Shown piece by piece: positions 15,280-24,954 of a stretch of DNA of 64,000 nt. Source of the stretch: Bradyrhizobium liaoningense (GTDB lineage: Bacteria; Pseudomonadota; Alphaproteobacteria; Rhizobiales; Xanthobacteraceae). The number at the start of each line of letters is the position of its first letter. Within the stretch, counting starts at the first letter, position 1. Under the pieces are notes generated by a model. It searched no databases. It saw only the letters and a program-made list of their open reading frames with translations, and was not told where the DNA came from. A program made the position numbers and the translations under genes. Where the stretch lies: assembly GCF_018130785.1 (NCBI RefSeq), contig NZ_JAFCJT010000017.1, positions 62,001 through 126,000 of the forward strand. The letters are read 5' to 3'.

Positions 15280-17160
15280 TCATAGAAACACCAGCGATAT
15301 CCAGGGCACAAAGGTGATCAGCAAGAGGCCCAGGAACAACCAGGCGAGATAGATCCAGATCCGGCGCATGCCGGCATCCGGCGACACGCCGCCGATGCTG
15401 CAGGCGGCGTAATAGCAGAGGCCGAATGGCGGTGCGAACAGGCCGAGGCCCATCGCCAGGATCACCACCATCGCATAGTGCACCTCGTTGATGCCGAACG
15501 TTGCTGCGACCGGAAACAGCAGCGGGCCGAACAGCACGATGGCGGGAATGCCCTCCAGCACGCTGCCGAGCACGATGAAGGCGACCACCGAGATCAGCAG
15601 GAAGCCGTAAGCCCCGCCCGGCACGCCGGCCATGCGCGCGGCGAGATCATGCGAGAAGCCAGATTGCGCCAGTGCCCAGGCCATCGCGCTCGCGGCGCCC
15701 ACAATGAACAGGATCGAGCCGGACAGCGAGGCGGTCTGCACCAGCATCGGCAGCACGTTCTTCCAGACCAGGCTGCCGCGATAGATGATCAGGCCGAGCA
15801 CGAGGCAATAGGCGATGCCGATGGTCGAGACTTCGGTGGCGGTCGCGTAGCCCTCGACCACCGCGCTGCGGATCAGGAACGGCAGGGCCAGCGCCGGCAA
15901 CGCCGCCCACAGCGTCCTTGCGACGACCGACATGGGGGCGCGCGCGACCTTGAGCGTGGCGTTCTCCTCGGTGCCCGCCCGATAGCGCGCGACGAAGGCC
16001 AGCACAATCGCCAGCACGATCCCCGGCAGGATGCCGGCGGTGAACAGTGCCGCGATCGACACGCCGGTGACGGAGGCGATCGCGATCAGAACGATCGACG
16101 GCGGAATGGTCTCGCTCATCGCGCCGGACGCCGCGAGCAGCGAGACCAGCTCGCCATCCTTCATGCCGCGCTTGCGCATCTCGGGAAACAGCACCGGCGC
16201 GATCGCCGCCATGTCGGCGGTCTTGGAGCCGGAGATGCCCGAGACAAGCAGCATGGCGCCCAACATCACGTAGGATAGCCCGCCGCGGACATGGCCGAGC
16301 ACAGAGGCGAGGAACGCGACCATGACGCGCGCCATGCCGGTTTGCTCGACCAGTTGTCCGAGCAGCACGAACAGCGGCACCGCGAGCAGGATCAGCGAGC
16401 TCATGCCCTCGTCGATCCGCCCGACCACGACCAGCAGCGGCGTCCGTGTCGTGGTCAGCAGGAAAGCGACGGTCGCAAGACAGAAGGAAAACGCGATCGG
16501 CACGCCCGCCATCACGGCGCAGCCGAGCAGGCCGACGAAGAAGATCAGCAGGTTCCAGTTGCCGAGCAGCTTCAGCGAGGGACCTGCGAGATAGAGCACG
16601 CCGGCAATCGCCGCGAACAAGACGGCCACGCCAAGCAGGTCCTTCGCCGACCGCTTGACGAGGGTGAGGCAGATGCTGGCGAGCGCGATGACGCAGCCGA
16701 CCGGGATCGCTGCCGCGCGGACCATGCCGGACCAACCGAGCGCCGGCGTCTCGACGAAGGCCTGGTCCTCCACATAATCCAGCGCCGGGTGCAGGATGAT
16801 CGCGAGGAACAGCGCAACCCCGCCGGCAGCGAGCGTCGAGGCGAAGGCCTCCGCACGCGGCGACAGATACGACGTGAAGAAGGTCAGGCGCATATGCGCC
16901 GAGCGCTGCACGGCGATCGCGCTGCCGAGCATCGCCAGCCACAGGAACAGGATGGAGGCGAGTTCGTCCGACCAGATGATGGGCCGGTGGAAGATTCCGC
17001 GCGCGACGATGCCCGCGAACAGGATGACCACCTCGGCGACCACGGCGATCGCGGCCGGGATCTCCACCAGCCAGCGCAGCGACTGCTCCAGCCAGCGTCC
17101 GCGCAGCGCCTGAGCCTCGCCGAGCGTCGCCGTGTCCTGCATGCCGATCGCAGCGCTCAT
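15280..17160 (-). CDS. TRAP transporter fused small-large permease (DctQM)
   Basis: About 626 residues, nearly all membrane helices. Residues about 25-175 are the four-helix DctQ part (IWSDELASILFLWLAMLGSAIAV), and the rest is the roughly 12-helix DctM part (PLFVLLGQLVEQTG, ISGSKTADMAAIAPVLFPEMRKRG, ETIPPSIVL, GLFAPPFGLCYYAAC). Fused DctQM permeases import carboxylates with sodium or proton gradients, using the DctP receptor. Its ATG overlaps the dctP stop (ATGA at 17157-17160), so the two are coupled. The substrate is unknown. Confidence 0.93.
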   Translation of the reverse strand: MSAAIGMQDTATLGEAQALRGRWLEQSLRWLVEIPAAIAVVAEVVILFAGIVARGIFHRPIIWSDELASILFLWLAMLGSAIAVQRSAHMRLTFFTSYLSPRAEAFASTLAAGGVALFLAIILHPALDYVEDQAFVETPALGWSGMVRAAAIPVGCVIALASICLTLVKRSAKDLLGVAVLFAAIAGVLYLAGPSLKLLGNWNLLIFFVGLLGCAVMAGVPIAFSFCLATVAFLLTTTRTPLLVVVGRIDEGMSSLILLAVPLFVLLGQLVEQTGMARVMVAFLASVLGHVRGGLSYVMLGAMLLVSGISGSKTADMAAIAPVLFPEMRKRGMKDGELVSLLAASGAMSETIPPSIVLIAIASVTGVSIAALFTAGILPGIVLAIVLAFVARYRAGTEENATLKVARAPMSVVARTLWAALPALALPFLIRSAVVEGYATATEVSTIGIAYCLVLGLIIYRGSLVWKNVLPMLVQTASLSGSILFIVGAASAMAWALAQSGFSHDLAARMAGVPGGAYGFLLISVVAFIVLGSVLEGIPAIVLFGPLLFPVAATFGINEVHYAMVVILAMGLGLFAPPFGLCYYAACSIGGVSPDAGMRRIWIYLAWLFLGLLLITFVPWISLVFL

Positions 17161-18179
17161 GCCAGTGCTCCGGCCGCGGCCTCCAGAATCTTCCAATTGT
17201 CCTCGCCGAACTTGCCGCGCCATTCCTTGTAGAAGCCGGCGGCTGACAGCCCCTTGCGGAAGGCCTCCTTGTCGGAGGCCTCGAAAGTGATGCCCTTGGC
17301 GGTCAGCTGGTCCTTCAGCGTCAGATTGAGCTTCGCGGTGTCCGCGCGCTGCTCCATCGCCGCCTGGTCGAATTCACGACGTACGATCGCCTGCAATTCG
17401 TCGGGCAGCGCCTTCACCGAGCGACGGTTGCCGAGAATGAAGAACGGATCCCAGATGTGGTTGGTCTCGGAGATGTATTTCTGCACCTCGTAGATCTTGC
17501 CGGCCTCGATGGTGACGAGTCCGTTCTCCTGGCCGTCGACCAGATGGGTCTGGAGGGCCGTGTACAATTCGTTGAAGTTGATCGAGGTCGGGTTGGCGCC
17601 GAGCGACTTGAACAGCGAGGTGAAGATCGGCGATACCGGCACGCGGATGCGGTAACTGGCGAGATCGGCCGGAGTCTTGATGGGCCTGGTGAACGACGAA
17701 ATCTGCCGGAACGTGTTGTCGGCGGGCTTGGCCATCACCAGCGCGCCGGTCTTCTCGATCTGGGTTGCGATCAGCTTGCCGAGGTCGCCGTCCATCGCGT
17801 TCCAGACCTGGCTATAGTCGGAGAACGCGAAGCCGACATTGGCGATGCCGGCGATCGGCGCCACCGTCGACAGCACAGAGCCCGCGATGTTGAGGAAGTC
17901 GACGCCGCCGCTGCGGATCTGGGTCAAGAGGTCGGTGTCCGAGCCGAGCTGCGAGGCGGGAAAGAACTTGATCTCCAGCCGGCCGCCGCTCGCTTCCCTG
18001 ATCCGCTTCACGGCCTGATCGAGACGGGTGTTGATCGGCTGCGTCAGCGATTGGCCGGTGGCGAGCTTGTATTCGAACTCCGCTGCCTGCGCCGGCCTGG
18101 TGCGGATCGCGACCAGTGGAACGGCGGCGGCCGCCACCATGAAGTTGCGGCGTGAAATCCTGTGGACCTTGCCCGACAT
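17157..18179 (-). CDS. TRAP transporter substrate-binding protein (DctP family)
   Basis: 340 residues. The N-terminus SRRNFMVAAAAVPLVAI is a twin-arginine signal, so the protein should be folded before export. The body has FPASQLGSDTDLLTQIRSGGVDF and the conserved SYRIRVPVSPIF segment, whose arginine binds the ligand carboxylate, then FNELYTALQTHLVDGQENGL. It is the receptor for the fused permease encoded directly after it. A LysR gene lies divergently 283 bases away and probably controls the pair. Confidence 0.93.
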   Translation of the reverse strand: MSGKVHRISRRNFMVAAAAVPLVAIRTRPAQAAEFEYKLATGQSLTQPINTRLDQAVKRIREASGGRLEIKFFPASQLGSDTDLLTQIRSGGVDFLNIAGSVLSTVAPIAGIANVGFAFSDYSQVWNAMDGDLGKLIATQIEKTGALVMAKPADNTFRQISSFTRPIKTPADLASYRIRVPVSPIFTSLFKSLGANPTSINFNELYTALQTHLVDGQENGLVTIEAGKIYEVQKYISETNHIWDPFFILGNRRSVKALPDELQAIVRREFDQAAMEQRADTAKLNLTLKDQLTAKGITFEASDKEAFRKGLSAAGFYKEWRGKFGEDNWKILEAAAGALA

Positions 18180-18462
18180 CGTTAGTCCTCCCTGATGGTC
18201 TCATGCGGCGCCTTTATCGGCGCACGTGCGCGTTGCCGCGCGCAGGCGTTGCTGCGCCGGTGTCGTCAAAATCGCTTGTCTGGTGAAAGGGCTTGAGCCT
18301 TGCGTTCCTTCCCCCGGGCGAACCGGCGCTTTGCGCGGTCCTGTTTCCTCGTCGGCACCCGTCTGTCGCGGGTTGCCTTTGAGCCTGAAGCCTAGATCGC
18401 TGGTCATGCAGGACAATTGAATTATATTCGTCGTCACTTTAGCTGGCCTAAAAGGTTTCCTG

Positions 18463-19353
18463 ATGCAGATCCCGTTTCGCGCCATTATCGTCTTCCACGC
18501 CGTGGCGCGCGCGGGCAGCATTTCCCGTGCGGCGGATGAATTGCGGGTGACGCCGTCGGCCGTCAGCCAGCAGATCCAGGCGCTGGAGCTGCATCTCGGC
18601 ACGGCGCTGACCTCGCGGGTCGGGCGCAACATCACGCTGACCGAGGCCGGCGAGCGCTATTTCGAGATGATCAGCCGCGAGATCGAGCACGTTACCGACG
18701 TCACGCAGCATGTCCGCGGCATCCGCTCCGCCACGACATTGACGGTGCGTGCCGCGCCGAGCGTGTCGAGCAAATGGCTGCTGCCGCGGCTTGCGAGCTT
18801 CGTTGACGCCCATCCGGACATCGAGTTGCGGCTCGACGGCACCAATGAGCCGACCGATTTCCGTAAGGAGAACGTCGACCTTGAGATCCGCCACGGCGAA
18901 GGCGGCTGGGCGGGCCTGTTCGTGGAAAGCCTCGGCAAGGAGCGATTCTTTCCACTGTGCGCGCCCTCGGCCTTTGCGCCGGGCAGTCTTTCCGCCCAAG
19001 ACCTGCTCAAGCACCGGCTGATCCATTCGGTGAAATCGCAGATGCAATGGCCGCGCTGGTTCACAGAGGCCGGTATCGAGCCAACGGAACGCTGGAAGCG
19101 AGTGCTGTTCGACCGCAGCCACATGGCGATCGATGCGGCTGTCGACGGCCTCGGCATTGGGCTGGAGAGCGAGCTGCTGGCCTGGCGCGAATTACGCGAC
19201 GGCCGCCTGGTTTGCCCCGTGAGGAACCCGCCGGAGGTCGCGCTGACCACGCAGTGGATCGTCTGCCCGCACGGTCATCTGCGCCACCGCAAGACCCGTA
19301 CCTTCCTCGACTGGTTGCGCGGGGAGCGCGACGCCTGGAGCGCGCGCGCATGA
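18463..19353 (+). CDS. LysR-family transcriptional regulator (GcvA-like)
   Basis: 296 residues. The N-terminal winged helix reads FHAVARAGSISRAADELRVTPSAVSQQIQALE, and the effector domain begins near residue 90 (TLTVRAAPSVSSKWLLPRL). VDLEIRHGEGGW and GIGLESELLAWRELRDGRLVCP are typical of the GcvA/AmpR-like subgroup. It is transcribed away from the TRAP genes, the usual layout for a LysR regulator and its target. The effector is unknown. Confidence 0.93.
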   Translation: MQIPFRAIIVFHAVARAGSISRAADELRVTPSAVSQQIQALELHLGTALTSRVGRNITLTEAGERYFEMISREIEHVTDVTQHVRGIRSATTLTVRAAPSVSSKWLLPRLASFVDAHPDIELRLDGTNEPTDFRKENVDLEIRHGEGGWAGLFVESLGKERFFPLCAPSAFAPGSLSAQDLLKHRLIHSVKSQMQWPRWFTEAGIEPTERWKRVLFDRSHMAIDAAVDGLGIGLESELLAWRELRDGRLVCPVRNPPEVALTTQWIVCPHGHLRHRKTRTFLDWLRGERDAWSARA

Positions 19354-19395
19354 TCCGGAAAAGTGTGAAGCGGTTTTCCGAGAAAGATCATGCGC
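19347..19395. repeat. Inverted repeat with GATC arms overlapping the LysR stop
   Basis: GCGCATGATC (19347-19356) pairs with GATCATGCGC (19386-19395), and inside these CGGAAAA pairs with TTTTCCG. This looks like a dispersed rhizobial intergenic repeat that has supplied the end of the LysR gene. It may also act as a terminator. Confidence 0.6.
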
Positions 19396-19563
19396 AAACC
19401 AAGAGCCGAGGCGCGCGGATTGTTTAGCGCGCCTACATCGTCGCGGCAGATAATCTGAATTGCCCTCGGATTCGCCGCTGCCTAACGTTTCCGTACAAGG
19501 CGAGCGCGGCCGCACTCACGGCTGCAACAACGCCGTCACCGAGGAACGCTTAAGGAAATCCAG

Positions 19564-20919
19564 ATGAATCTCCATCGCATGCTGCTGGAGCGCAAGGCGG
19601 CCGGCAAGCCCGTGACCATTGGCCTGATCGGGGCCGGAAAATTCGGCCTGATGTTCCTATCGCAGGTGCGCCAGACCGACGGCATGCATCTCGTCGGCGT
19701 CGCCGACCTGAATACCGCCCGCGCCCGTTCGCAGCTCAAGCTCGGGTGCTGGCCCGAGGAACAATACGCGGCAACGTCGATCGACGACGCGCTCAAGCAC
19801 GGCCGCACCATCGTCACCGACAACGCCGATGCGCTGATCACCCATCCGGCGATCGAGGTGATCATCGAAGCGACCGGCGATCCCGGCGCCGGCATCCGCT
19901 TCGCGATGAAGTCAATCGAGAACGGCAAGCACATCGTGATGGTCAATGTCGAGGCTGACGCCGTCGCAGGTCCGATCCTGGCGCGCAAGGCGAAGCAGGC
20001 CGGCGTCGTCTACTCACTCGCCTGGGGCGACCAGCCGGCCCTGATCGCCGATCACGTCGACTGGGCGCGGGCCGCCGGCTTCAAGGTCGTCGCCGCCGGC
20101 AAGGGCACGCGCTACCACCCGACCTATCACCAGTCGACGCCGGACACGGTCTGGGACATCCTCGACAAATACATGAAGATTAAGGATCGCAACTCGATCA
20201 ACCCGAAGATGTTCAACTCCTTCGTCGACGGCACCAAGTCGGGCATCGAGATGACGGCGGTGTGCAATGCGACCGGGCTGCATGCGCAGAGCGAGGGCTT
20301 GTCGTTCCCGCCAGCGACGCGGTTCGAGCATGCCGAGATCTGCAAGCCGAAATCCGACGGTGGCATGCTGGAGAAGTCGGGCGTCACCGAGGTCACGTCT
20401 TCGGTCTATCGTGACGGCACCGACGTCCCGCAGAGCCTCGTGATGGGGACCTATGTCGTGTTCGAGACCGACAGCGCCTATTCCGAGGAATGCTTCCGCG
20501 AATACAGCATGCTGCCGGACAAGACCGGTAAATACGCTTCGCTGTACCGGCCGATCCACATGATCGGGCTCGAGCTTGGTATCTCCGTGGCTTCCGCGGC
20601 ACTGCGCAAGGAGCCGACCGGTGCGCCGATCGTGTTCAATTCGGACGTCGTCGCGACCGCCAAGCGCAAGCTGAAGGCCGGCGAGATGCTCGACGGCGAG
20701 GGCGGCTTCTGCGTCTGGGGCAAGCAGACCCCGGCCGACGCTTCATTGAAGCAGGGCTACCTGCCGCTCGGCCTCGCCCATCATGTCAAGCTCAAGACCG
20801 ATATCGAGCCGGGTCAACGTCTGAAATGGGAGGACGTGGAGTACGATCCCGATAATCTCGCCGTGCGGGTGCGCCGCGAGATGGAAGCGGCCTTCCGGCA
20901 ACCAAACATGGCTGCTTGA
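19564..20919 (+). CDS. Homoserine-dehydrogenase-like NAD(P) oxidoreductase with SAF domain
   Basis: 451 residues. The N-terminal Rossmann fold has GLIGAGKFGLMFLSQV (residues about 18-33) and EVIIEATGDPGAG. The middle resembles the catalytic region of predicted homoserine dehydrogenases (COG4091). The C-terminal 80 residues (LKAGEMLDGEGG, LPLGLAHHVKLKTDIEPGQRLKWEDV) form a SAF domain. Related proteins act on branched or short sugar acids in several catabolic pathways; the true substrate here is unknown. AAGGAA precedes the ATG. It stands alone 210 bases after LysR and might belong to the same regulon. Confidence 0.8.
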   Translation: MNLHRMLLERKAAGKPVTIGLIGAGKFGLMFLSQVRQTDGMHLVGVADLNTARARSQLKLGCWPEEQYAATSIDDALKHGRTIVTDNADALITHPAIEVIIEATGDPGAGIRFAMKSIENGKHIVMVNVEADAVAGPILARKAKQAGVVYSLAWGDQPALIADHVDWARAAGFKVVAAGKGTRYHPTYHQSTPDTVWDILDKYMKIKDRNSINPKMFNSFVDGTKSGIEMTAVCNATGLHAQSEGLSFPPATRFEHAEICKPKSDGGMLEKSGVTEVTSSVYRDGTDVPQSLVMGTYVVFETDSAYSEECFREYSMLPDKTGKYASLYRPIHMIGLELGISVASAALRKEPTGAPIVFNSDVVATAKRKLKAGEMLDGEGGFCVWGKQTPADASLKQGYLPLGLAHHVKLKTDIEPGQRLKWEDVEYDPDNLAVRVRREMEAAFRQPNMAA

Positions 20920-20983
20920 TCGGCGCAATTAAGCGGAGGCAACCGGGATTGCTGGCGGACGATCGCCAAGCAATAGCCTCCGC

Positions 20984-21943
20984 TTATCGCCACTTCAGCC
21001 GTTCCGCCGGCACCGTCATGGCCGCAACGCCGGCCATGACGAGCAATAGCCCCAGCGCGAGGTTCGACGGCACGCTCTCGCCGAGCAGCAGCACGGAGAG
21101 ACCGACGCCGATCGGAATGCGCAAATAGCCTTGCGCGTTCGTTGTCAGCGTGCCGAGCCGGCCGAGGCAGACGTAGAACAGCATCAGCCCCAGCGCGCTG
21201 GAGACGATGCCCATGACGATGGTGGCCACGATCGCCGTCGGCGTCGGATGCAGCGTCCAGGGCTGGTCTATGATCAGCGAGGGCGGCAGCAGCACGAGGC
21301 CGCCGAACAGCAGCGAGCCGGTCGCCACCACCATCGGATCGTACTCGGAGAGCCGCAGGCCGAAGATCGTCGCGCAGGCGAAGGAGATGGTGGCGAGCAG
21401 GATTGCGATCTCCGCCACGATCTCGCTGCCGAAGCCGCGCAGCGCGTCCAGCCCGACGATGGCGATGGTGCCGGCGAGGCCGAGAATTGCGCCCGCCAGC
21501 TTCAACAGCGTCGCGGGCTCATGCCGCGTGATCAGCGAAGTGATCAGGAAGGCGAAGATCGGCGTCGTCGAGGCCAGCACCACCGTGTTCGAGGCCGGGA
21601 CATATTGCTGCGACCAGGTGATGATCAGGAACGGAAAGGTCGAGTTGATCAGCTGCTGGGTCGCAAACAGCTTCCAGGCCTTCACGTCGGTCGGCAGCTT
21701 GACGCCGCGCATCCACAGGATCGCGAACAGGAAGGCGAACGCGATCAGCGAGCGCGCCGAGATGAAGGTGATCGGCGGGATCGTGGGAAGCGCGAGCTTC
21801 GCCAGCGGATAGGTCGAGCTCCAGCAGCAGGCGAGCGCGAACAGCAGCGCGTAGTCGCGCCAGTTGCGCGCACCGGTGGCGATGATGGATGGCGACGATG
21901 ATGCGGCGGCCGCCGTGCGGCCCGACGATGTGCTCTGCGGCAC
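20984..21943 (-). CDS. EamA-family (DMT) transporter
   Basis: About 319 residues with ten predicted membrane segments in two EamA repeats. LLFALACCWSSTYPLAKLALPTIPP opens the first and AEIAILLATISFACATIFGLRL the second. RIPIGVGLSVLLLGESVPSNLALGLLLVMAGV is the typical last hairpin. Such proteins usually export metabolites or amino acids. A GTG at 21943 with AGGA just upstream is preferred over the TTG at 21967. Confidence 0.9.
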   Translation of the reverse strand: MPQSTSSGRTAAAASSSPSIIATGARNWRDYALLFALACCWSSTYPLAKLALPTIPPITFISARSLIAFAFLFAILWMRGVKLPTDVKAWKLFATQQLINSTFPFLIITWSQQYVPASNTVVLASTTPIFAFLITSLITRHEPATLLKLAGAILGLAGTIAIVGLDALRGFGSEIVAEIAILLATISFACATIFGLRLSEYDPMVVATGSLLFGGLVLLPPSLIIDQPWTLHPTPTAIVATIVMGIVSSALGLMLFYVCLGRLGTLTTNAQGYLRIPIGVGLSVLLLGESVPSNLALGLLLVMAGVAAMTVPAERLKWR

Positions 21944-22018
21944 CTTGTTCCTGCTCCCCCGCGCCAAAGCGCTTGCTGCAAGTCTGGGCGAGGGAACGCA
22001 AAAAGGGAAGGCGTTGAG

Positions 22019-22498
22019 CTATGCGTTTGGCTGGAGTGCCGGCTTCCGCTTCACCCGCTTGATCGTCCCCGAGAAGGTAAATAGCGGCCGCCCGGCCGAG
22101 GTCAGCTTGCCCCGCAGGAAGATCAGCGAGCCTCCCGCGCGGGACACTTCGCCGACGCATTCGACCAACTCGCCCTCGCGGGCCGCGTCGAGGAAATCGC
22201 AGGCGAAATTCGTCGTCACGGCCGGACCATCCAGCTCGTGGGTGGCGATCGCGAACAGGCAATAGTCGGCGAACGCCATGAAGCAGCCGCCATGGACGTT
22301 TCCGGAGCCGTTGAGGTGCTTCTTCTCGACCCGGAAGGCCGAGCGGACGCTGCCGTCGTCCTCGATCTTGTGCCAGAACGGGCCGATATGGCTCTCAAAA
22401 CTGTCGCGAATCCAGGTCCGCCAGCCCGTGAACTCGCCATCGGTGGCGACGTGCAGGTCCGGGCGGCGGGTGGAGGGGACTTTGGTCAATTCGTGCAA
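22019..22498 (-). CDS. PaaI-family hot-dog thioesterase
   Basis: 159 residues. The sequence KKHLNGSGNVHGGCFMAFADYCLFAIATHELDGPAVTTNFACDFL carries the hot-dog fold signature with the HGG active-site turn of PaaI/YbgC-like acyl-CoA thioesterases. The start appears to be a TTG at 22498 and is not certain. It is transcribed away from purL across a 185-base region. Confidence 0.85.
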   Translation of the reverse strand: MHELTKVPSTRRPDLHVATDGEFTGWRTWIRDSFESHIGPFWHKIEDDGSVRSAFRVEKKHLNGSGNVHGGCFMAFADYCLFAIATHELDGPAVTTNFACDFLDAAREGELVECVGEVSRAGGSLIFLRGKLTSAGRPLFTFSGTIKRVKRKPALQPNA

Positions 22499-22683
22499 GG
22501 AAATGGGCCTTCAATTACGGGTCTTTAGTCCTTAAATCCGATCCGTCAGCGCCTTGCAATTCCCGTTCCCGCCGACCGCCTGCCCGCAAAACGTGGGACA
22601 GCGGGAAAATGCGCCATAAAGGGCTTTTCGTAGGCCCCCGATCTTCCTAAGAACGGCAAAACGCCGCCGAAAGCCCCGAATCC

Positions 22684-24894
22684 ATGAAGAACGAACCCAA
22701 GATCACCCCCGAACTGGTTGCCGCCCACGGGCTCAAGCCCGACGAGTATGAGCGCATCCTGAAACTGATCGGGCGGGAGCCGACCTTCACCGAGCTCGGT
22801 ATCTTCTCGGCGATGTGGAACGAGCACTGCTCGTACAAATCCTCGCGCATCCATCTGCGAGGCCTGCCGACCAAGGCGCCCTGGGTGATCCAGGGCCCCG
22901 GCGAGAACGCCGGCGTGATCGACATCGGCGATGGCCAGGCCGTGGTCTTCAAGATGGAAAGCCACAACCACCCGAGCTACATCGAGCCCTACCAGGGCGC
23001 GACCACCGGCGTCGGCGGCATCTTGCGCGACGTCTTCACGATGGGTGCGCGTCCGATCGCCTGCCTCAATGCGCTGAGCTTCGGCGCGCCCGAGCACGCC
23101 AGGACCCGGCATCTCGTCTCCGGCGTCGTGGCCGGTGTCGGCGGCTACGGCAATTCCTTCGGTGTGCCGACGGTGGGCGGCCAGGTGCGCTTCCACACCC
23201 GCTATGACGGCAACATCCTCGTCAACGCGATGGCGGTGGGCCTCGCCGACGCCGACAAGATCTTCTATGCGGCCGCCTCCGGCGTGAACATGCCGATCGT
23301 CTATCTGGGCTCCAAGACCGGCCGCGATGGCATTCACGGCGCCTCGATGGCCTCGGCCGAGTTCGACGACAAGTCCGAGGAGAAGCGTCCGACCGTGCAG
23401 GTCGGCGATCCCTTCGCCGAAAAGCTGCTGCTCGAGGCCTGCCTCGAGATCATGGAGAAGGGCTGCGTCATCGCGATCCAGGACATGGGCGCGGCGGGCC
23501 TGACCTGCTCGGCGGTCGAGATGGGCGCCAAGGGCGACCTCGGCGTCGATCTCGATCTCGACGCGGTGCCGACCCGCGAGACCGGCATGAGCGCCTACGA
23601 GATGATGCTCTCGGAGAGCCAGGAGCGCATGCTCATGGTGCTCAAGCCCGAGAAGGAGAAGGAAGCCGAGGCGATCTTCAGGAAGTGGGGCCTCGACTTC
23701 GCCGTGGTCGGCTACACTACGCCGAGCAAGCGCTTCGTGGTCAAGCATGGCGGCGACGTGATGGCCGATCTGCCGATCAAGGAGCTCGGCGACGAGGCGC
23801 CGCTCTATGACCGCCCGCATAGTCCCTCTGCCGCGCTGCCGGTCGTGCACGCGCGCGAGGTGCCGGCGCCGATGGCTGTCGGTGCTGCGCTGGAAAAGCT
23901 GATCGGCACGCCCGACATGTGCAGCAAGCGCTGGGTCTGGGAGCAGTACGACCACGTCATCCTCGGCAACACCTTGCAGCGCCCCGGCGGCGACGCCGCC
24001 GTCGTGCGCGTGCAGGACGGGCCGAAGGGGCTGGCGCTGACCGTGGACGTCACGCCGCGCTATTGCGAGGCCGACCCGTTCGAGGGCGGCAAGCAGGCGG
24101 TGGCGGAAGCCTGGCGCAACATCACCGCGGTCGGCGGCAAGCCGCTCGCGATCACCGACAATCTCAATTTCGGCAATCCTGAACGGCCCGAGATCATGGG
24201 CCAGTTTGTCGGCTGCCTGAAGGGGATCTCGGAAGCCTGCCGCACGCTCGACTTCCCGGTCGTGTCCGGCAACGTCTCGCTCTACAACGAGACCAACGGC
24301 CGCGCGATCCTGCCGACGCCTTCGATCGGCGGCGTTGGCCTGCTCGACGATTTCACCAAGTCCGCTTCGCTGGCCTTCAAGGCCGAGGGCGAGGCGATCC
24401 TCCTGGTCGGCGAAACCCACGGCTGGCTCGGCCAGTCGGTCTACCTGCGCGACATCTGTGGTCGCGAGGAGGGCGCGCCGCCGCCGGTCGATCTCGCGGC
24501 CGAAAAGCGCAACGGCGACTGCGTGCGCGGCATGATCCATGCGGGCACCGCGACCGCGGTGCACGACCTGTCGGATGGTGGCCTGCTGATCGCGCTCGCC
24601 GAAATGGCAATGGCGAGCGGCATCGGTGCGAAGCTGCTGGCAGCGCCGGCGGCGCTCGTGCCGCAGGCCTATTGGTTCGGCGAGGACCAGGCGCGCTATC
24701 TCGTCACAGTGCCGGAAGCGGAAGCCGGCCGCGTGCTCGCGAAGATGCGCGGCTGCGAAGTGCCCTGCGTGCGGATCGGCACCACCGGTGGTGATGCGAT
24801 CGCGATCGCGGGCGAGGCGCCGGTTGCGATCGACACGCTGCGGAAGTCGTTCGAGCGCTGGCTGCCGGAATATATGGGCGGGAAGGCGGCCTGA
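22684..24894 (+). CDS. purL: FGAM synthase large subunit PurL
   Basis: 736 residues, the small-type PurL that works with PurS and PurQ. It makes FGAM from FGAR, ATP and ammonia. Signatures include FSAMWNEHCSYKSSRIHLRGLPT, KMESHNHPSYIEPYQGATTGVGG, RDVFTMGARPIA, DMGAAGLTCSAVEMGAKG and SGNVSLYNETNG, which cover both AIR-synthase-like halves. The long frames on the opposite strand inside it are codon-bias shadows. It is separated from purQ by about 9 kb of accessory genes. Confidence 0.98.
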   Translation: MKNEPKITPELVAAHGLKPDEYERILKLIGREPTFTELGIFSAMWNEHCSYKSSRIHLRGLPTKAPWVIQGPGENAGVIDIGDGQAVVFKMESHNHPSYIEPYQGATTGVGGILRDVFTMGARPIACLNALSFGAPEHARTRHLVSGVVAGVGGYGNSFGVPTVGGQVRFHTRYDGNILVNAMAVGLADADKIFYAAASGVNMPIVYLGSKTGRDGIHGASMASAEFDDKSEEKRPTVQVGDPFAEKLLLEACLEIMEKGCVIAIQDMGAAGLTCSAVEMGAKGDLGVDLDLDAVPTRETGMSAYEMMLSESQERMLMVLKPEKEKEAEAIFRKWGLDFAVVGYTTPSKRFVVKHGGDVMADLPIKELGDEAPLYDRPHSPSAALPVVHAREVPAPMAVGAALEKLIGTPDMCSKRWVWEQYDHVILGNTLQRPGGDAAVVRVQDGPKGLALTVDVTPRYCEADPFEGGKQAVAEAWRNITAVGGKPLAITDNLNFGNPERPEIMGQFVGCLKGISEACRTLDFPVVSGNVSLYNETNGRAILPTPSIGGVGLLDDFTKSASLAFKAEGEAILLVGETHGWLGQSVYLRDICGREEGAPPPVDLAAEKRNGDCVRGMIHAGTATAVHDLSDGGLLIALAEMAMASGIGAKLLAAPAALVPQAYWFGEDQARYLVTVPEAEAGRVLAKMRGCEVPCVRIGTTGGDAIAIAGEAPVAIDTLRKSFERWLPEYMGGKAA

Positions 24895-24910
24895 GCCGCC
24901 ACATGCGACG

Positions 24911-24930
24911 CTCGCGGAATCTTCCGCGAG
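24911..24930. terminator. Hairpin between convergent purL and acyltransferase
   Basis: CTCGCGGAA pairs perfectly with TTCCGCGAG around a two-base loop, 16 bases after the purL stop. No clear T-run follows, so the strength as an intrinsic terminator is uncertain. Confidence 0.6.
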
Positions 24931-24954
24931 CCCGCTTCGTTCGGGGCTACCGGG

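Noticed and set aside
22546..24564. A 672-codon open frame on the minus strand inside purL
   Set aside because: It is a codon-bias shadow: repetitive arginine, glutamate and leucine content, no domain, and purL on the plus strand is unambiguous.
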